Source: Ruminococcus sp. (lineage in GTDB: Bacteria; Bacillota; Clostridia; Lachnospirales; Lachnospiraceae). Taken from it: a stretch of 64,000 bases of DNA. Below are positions 61,388 to 64,000 of the stretch, piece after piece (the first letter of the stretch is position 1; the number at the start of each line of letters is the position of its first letter). The notes below the pieces were generated by a model. That model worked only from the letters and a program-made list of their open reading frames with translations. It did not search any database and was not told the DNA's origin. The stretch spans positions 1 to 64,000 of the forward strand of contig JAMPIB010000006.1 in NCBI GenBank assembly GCA_023663085.1, in the 5' to 3' direction. A program made the translations under genes and the position numbers.

Positions 61388-62977
61388 TCAAATTGTAGCG
61401 GCTCCCCCAAACTCCACTACCCTTGTCGCGATCTTCTCCTGAAACCGCACATCATGCTCCACAAAAAGCATCGTCGGCTGAAAGCGCAGGAGTAGTTCTT
61501 CGATCTGCATACGGGAAAAAATGTCGATATAATTAAGCGGCTCATCCCAGATATACAGATGCGCGCTCGTAAGCAAACTGGCGGCGATCAGCACTTTTTT
61601 CTTCTGCCCTTCGGAAAAGTCCTCCATCCGCCTGGCAAACTGCACCCGTTCCAAGTCAAGCTGACGCAGGATTGCTTTAAAAAGGCTCTCATCCAGTTTT
61701 TCCGCTTCACAAAACGCCTCCAGACTGCCCCTCAAAAACGAGGTATCCTGATCAATATAAGAAATGATAAGTCCGCCCGCCGTCTGCAAAGTGCCGCTTT
61801 CTATACGCGCATCATATGATGATACCTCTTTATCGCTCTCACAAATTTCTTTTTTGGAAAACAGACACGCCTGAGATTTAAGATTTTTTCGCAGTATCGC
61901 CTTGATAAAACTGGATTTTCCGCTGCCGTTGGCTCCCCGCAGAAGAACCCGCTCGCCCTGATGCAGTTCAAGATCAAAGTCCTGAAGCACCTGATGTTTT
62001 CCATAAGCAAGACCGTATTTCTCCGCCCTGACCAGAACTTCCTTATGATGCTTTAAGGGCATGACTTTTAAATCAGCCGGCTTTTCAATATCCTGCAAAA
62101 GACCTTCCTTTTCTTCAATTTCCCGCCCGATCCGCTCATTCATCTGCTTAACGCGGCTCTGCATCTTCTTAGTCTTCGCGCCGATATAGGAACGCGTACC
62201 CAGGCTGCGGTCGTGTTCTTTTATGGGGTCGTAGCCGATCTTGCTGTTCTCGCTTTTTTCCGCCCAGCGGTTTGTACGGTCGACCGCTACTTTTAACTTG
62301 CCAATCTCCTTACGGTGTTTTTCGTTTTCCGCCTTGTGAAAGGCGTCCATACGTCTTTTATTTTCCCACCAGGAGGAAAAATTGCCCTTCTGCACCTCGA
62401 TCGACACGCGGTTCAACACCAGAATGTGGTCTACGCAGGCGTCTAAGAGATCCCTGTCGTGCGATACCAGTAAGAATCCCTTTTTCCCGCGCAGATACTC
62501 TTTTACCACCTCTCTTGAAGCGGCGTCTAAATGATTCGTCGGCTCGTCGATAAGCAGGAAATAATTATCTCTGGAAAAAAGAATCGCCAGCATCACCCTG
62601 GTCCGCTCCCCGTGGCTTAACGTCCCGAACGGGCGGTACAACAGTTCGCTCTCCATATGCAGCTTATCCATTTCCATTAAGACCCGCCAGACCTCCACAT
62701 CCGCCGCAATTTCCTCCATGAAATCCGCCATGCACCGCATCAGCTGTTCTTCCCTGATCTGATAAGGAAAATAATCGCAGACCGTATCCGCCTGTATACT
62801 CCCCTGATATTCATATTTTCCCAGCAAAAGATTTAAGAACGTCGTCTTTCCCTTGCCGTTTCTGCCGATAAATCCAAGTTTCCAGTCCGTGTCAATATTA
62901 AACGACACCTTTTCAAATATATTATCAAAACTGCCTTCATAACAAAAGGTCAGATCCGATACACTGATCCTTGCCAT
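61388..62977 (-). CDS. ABC-F protein of the Lsa/CplR antibiotic-resistance type
   Basis: 529 residues, two ABC domains, no membrane segments. First domain: GRNGKGKTTFLN, LSHGERTRVML, LLIDEPTNHLD; second: GANGSGKSSFIK, FSEGQKKKVLI, YIWDEPLNYID. The inter-domain arm is long (~200-330). The opening (FCYEGSFDNIFEKVSFNIDTDWKLGFIGRNGKGKTT) is very close to Lsa-type proteins, which free ribosomes from lincosamides, streptogramin A and pleuromutilins. Which drugs it counters is unknown. Preceded by a 430-base leader with upstream ORFs and an attenuator. Confidence 0.9.
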   Translation of the reverse strand: MARISVSDLTFCYEGSFDNIFEKVSFNIDTDWKLGFIGRNGKGKTTFLNLLLGKYEYQGSIQADTVCDYFPYQIREEQLMRCMADFMEEIAADVEVWRVLMEMDKLHMESELLYRPFGTLSHGERTRVMLAILFSRDNYFLLIDEPTNHLDAASREVVKEYLRGKKGFLLVSHDRDLLDACVDHILVLNRVSIEVQKGNFSSWWENKRRMDAFHKAENEKHRKEIGKLKVAVDRTNRWAEKSENSKIGYDPIKEHDRSLGTRSYIGAKTKKMQSRVKQMNERIGREIEEKEGLLQDIEKPADLKVMPLKHHKEVLVRAEKYGLAYGKHQVLQDFDLELHQGERVLLRGANGSGKSSFIKAILRKNLKSQACLFSKKEICESDKEVSSYDARIESGTLQTAGGLIISYIDQDTSFLRGSLEAFCEAEKLDESLFKAILRQLDLERVQFARRMEDFSEGQKKKVLIAASLLTSAHLYIWDEPLNYIDIFSRMQIEELLLRFQPTMLFVEHDVRFQEKIATRVVEFGGAATI

Positions 62978-63037
62978 AACATCCCGCCTTCCCTGCTACA
63001 GTCGCTCCGGACAGGTTTCCTCCCTGCCCATACGCAT

Positions 63038-63067
63038 AAAAAAAAGCGCAAGCTCCGCAGCTTGCGC
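63038..63067 (-). terminator. Attenuator terminator in the ABC-F leader
   Basis: GCGCAAGCT and AGCTTGCGC with a 4-base loop, followed by eight Ts on the minus strand, 60 bases before the ABC-F start codon. An adjacent perfect hairpin, CAAGAATTTAC/GTAAATTCTTG (63094-63070), precedes it. The pair has the same two-hairpin layout as the 94-bp repeat copies A and B. Confidence 0.8.
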
Positions 63068-63124
63068 TCCAAGAATTTACTTCGTAAATTCTTGCTTGAA
63101 CTCCACTACGATTACAGCAATTTC

Positions 63125-63145
63125 CTATATAAAAAAAAGAACCAT
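63125..63145 (-). CDS. Six-codon leader ORF MVLFFI
   Basis: ATG at 63145-63143, stop TAG at 63127-63125, just upstream of the two hairpins. The ribosome binding site is weak. Its place is right for drug-stalled ribosomes to change folding of the attenuator. Confidence 0.35.
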   Translation of the reverse strand: MVLFFI

Positions 63146-63232
63146 CTGTCGCCAAATGATCCTGTATCTTTTATCCCGTTTTTATTTTATGCTCTTTCTA
63201 ACCTGTCGTTCAGATAATAAACGTAAAACCGT

Positions 63233-63337
63233 TTAACACTGGTCCAGACACAAGGTATCCGCACGCATTACCGGCCGTTCCAAAGCATATACGAAAAAAG
63301 AGGGAATCCCAGAAACACAACCCACTCTTGGCAACAT
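63233..63337 (-). CDS. 34-codon candidate leader ORF in the ABC-F leader
   Basis: ATG at 63337, TAA at 63235-63233; the peptide ends RADTLCLDQC. A second frame (63268-63348, 26 residues) overlaps it. I recall similar endings in leaders of antibiotic resistance genes of Firmicutes, but cannot verify that here. Initiation signals are weak. Confidence 0.35.
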   Translation of the reverse strand: MLPRVGCVSGIPSFFVYALERPVMRADTLCLDQC

Positions 63338-63373
63338 GATAAAAACATTCCATTCACATGTTTCAAAAGCAGA

Positions 63374-63385
63374 TTATCTTTGCAT
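63374..63385 (-). CDS. Three-codon leader ORF MQR with strong ribosome binding site
   Basis: AAGGAGG stands 7 bases before ATG-CAA-AGA-TAA. Such a good site for so short an ORF, about 30 bases from the start of transcription, suggests a ribosome sensor rather than a protein gene. Confidence 0.5.
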   Translation of the reverse strand: MQR

Positions 63386-63415
63386 CTTCCCGCCTCCTTC
63401 TTGTACGATAGTTAC

Positions 63416-63444
63416 ACTATAGCACATTCCCATATAGGGTGCAA
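63416..63444 (-). promoter_or_regulatory. Sigma-A promoter of the ABC-F leader
   Basis: Minus-strand TTGCAC (63444-63439), 17-base spacer, TATAGT (63421-63416). It starts a leader of about 430 bases before the ABC-F gene. Confidence 0.8.
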
Positions 63445-63468
63445 GCTGCTTTTTATAAGATTTCCCCT

Positions 63469-63789
63469 TTATTCAGCCTCACCAAACAAAATCTTCATAT
63501 AATCCCTTTTTTTCATAATAATCCTGATCACTTCTATCCAGTTATCATCTACACGATAAAATGCCTTATACTTTTTGAAATCAACTGCATAAAAGCCTGT
63601 AAAAAGTCCTCTGTATGCAACCGGCGTTCCAGAAAGCGGAAATTCCCTCTTTTTCTCTATCATATCTATAAAATCATCCACATACCTATCCGCAACATCA
63701 TACTCTTTTGAAACTTCATATACACCATCCCAGACCTCATCCATATCACGCAATGCTGCCGGTGTGTAACGGATTTTATATTTCGTCAT
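63469..63789 (-). CDS. Type II toxin of the RelE/ParE superfamily
   Basis: 106 residues, the normal size. The fold pattern is clear: YKIRYTPAALRDMDEVWDGV at the start, FPLSGTPVAYRGLFTGFYAVDFKKYKAFYRVDDNWIEVIRIIMKKRDYMKIL at the end. ParE members poison gyrase and RelE members cut mRNA at the ribosome; residues here do not decide between them. Its ATG overlaps the antitoxin stop (ATGA), the usual coupling. Confidence 0.88.
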   Translation of the reverse strand: MTKYKIRYTPAALRDMDEVWDGVYEVSKEYDVADRYVDDFIDMIEKKREFPLSGTPVAYRGLFTGFYAVDFKKYKAFYRVDDNWIEVIRIIMKKRDYMKILFGEAE

Positions 63790-64000
63790 CTGCCATTCCT
63801 TCTATTTTGGAAATGACTGCGAAAATCATCCTCTGAAACCCAGCCATCCTCTTCCGCCGAACGGATGCCGGCATTCAGTTCGCACAGTAACTGAATCATA
63901 GCCTCCGCCTTCTGAAAATTTTCCTCATCCTTCATATCGCGAATGCTGTATGCTCCATGTCCATTCCGTGTTAAATAAACAGGTGAGCCGGCAGTTACTT
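63786..64000 (-). CDS. Phd/YefM-type antitoxin, C-terminal part (runs off window)
   Basis: About 70 residues visible, beginning in the antitoxin core (VTAGSPVYLTRNGHGAYSIRD) and ending DDFRSHFQNRRNGR. The P-V-x-x-T-x-N-G-x-G-x-x-x-x-x-D segment is typical of Phd/YefM DNA-binding antitoxins. The N-terminus lies beyond 64000. It is followed by the toxin with a 4-base overlap. Confidence 0.8.
   Translation of the reverse strand, partial: VTAGSPVYLTRNGHGAYSIRDMKDEENFQKAEAMIQLLCELNAGIRSAEEDGWVSEDDFRSHFQNRRNGR

Noticed and set aside
62937..63155. 72-codon open frame across the ABC-F attenuator
   Set aside because: It starts at a non-ATG codon and reads through both hairpins; more likely non-coding leader.

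Overview
The window looks like chromosomal DNA from an anaerobic, spore-forming Clostridia bacterium, most likely Lachnospiraceae. Grounds: strong AGGAGG-type ribosome binding sites, sigma-A promoters with 17-bp spacers, a tryptophan T-box leader, a trpEGDCFBA operon, spoVAA-AB-AC, a DUF4364 gene, a SwrC-type RND pump without outer-membrane partners, and an Lsa/CplR-like ABC-F protein. No rRNA, tRNA, CRISPR array or intact insertion sequence was seen.

Layout. 1-800: remains of three GNAT acetyltransferase genes. 801-5975: AraC/GyrI-type regulator and a TetR-controlled RND exporter; the tetR operator palindrome fills its promoter spacer. 6006-14724: malic enzyme, radical SAM protein, DUF4364, RarA overlapping a DUF5722 membrane protein, an Rpn-family tail, MgtC, and a Sat-like acetyltransferase. 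14725-20623: an AT-rich island with three co-oriented genes of unknown function (zinc-ribbon membrane protein and two large helical proteins) beside a divergent XRE regulator. 21126-23368: two unknown genes behind a strong promoter. 23443-23818: a probable type I toxin-antitoxin locus made of convergent promoters, a small hydrophobic peptide, an antisense RNA and a shared bidirectional terminator. 23893-25909: lipoprotein and DUF4143 ATPase.

25964-39504, all on the minus strand: cobS-like gene, a Tet(M)-like GTPase fused to a Rae1/YacP-type NYN nuclease, then ten genes for a multisubunit cation/proton antiporter. The antiporter genes follow the order of the antiporter half of archaeal Mbh hydrogenases, but four antiporter-like (MrpD/NuoL-type) subunits are present and no hydrogenase or Fe-S subunit. 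39657-41951: a 94-bp palindromic repeat and a PTS-EIIC/EAL fusion that should link sugar binding to c-di-GMP breakdown. 41958-48944: the complete trp operon with T-box and promoter. 48991-55949: unknown genes, a redox-looking radical SAM/flavodoxin/HxlR group, and a MoxR-DUF58-DUF4129 cluster. 55976-58945: GH27 enzyme, a 23-bp tandem repeat and a LysM protein. 59027-61270: second copy of the 94-bp repeat, spoVAA-AB-AC and two micro-genes. 61388-63444: ABC-F protein with a long leader holding short upstream ORFs and an intrinsic attenuator. 63469-64000: RelE/ParE-type toxin with its Phd-like antitoxin running off the window end.
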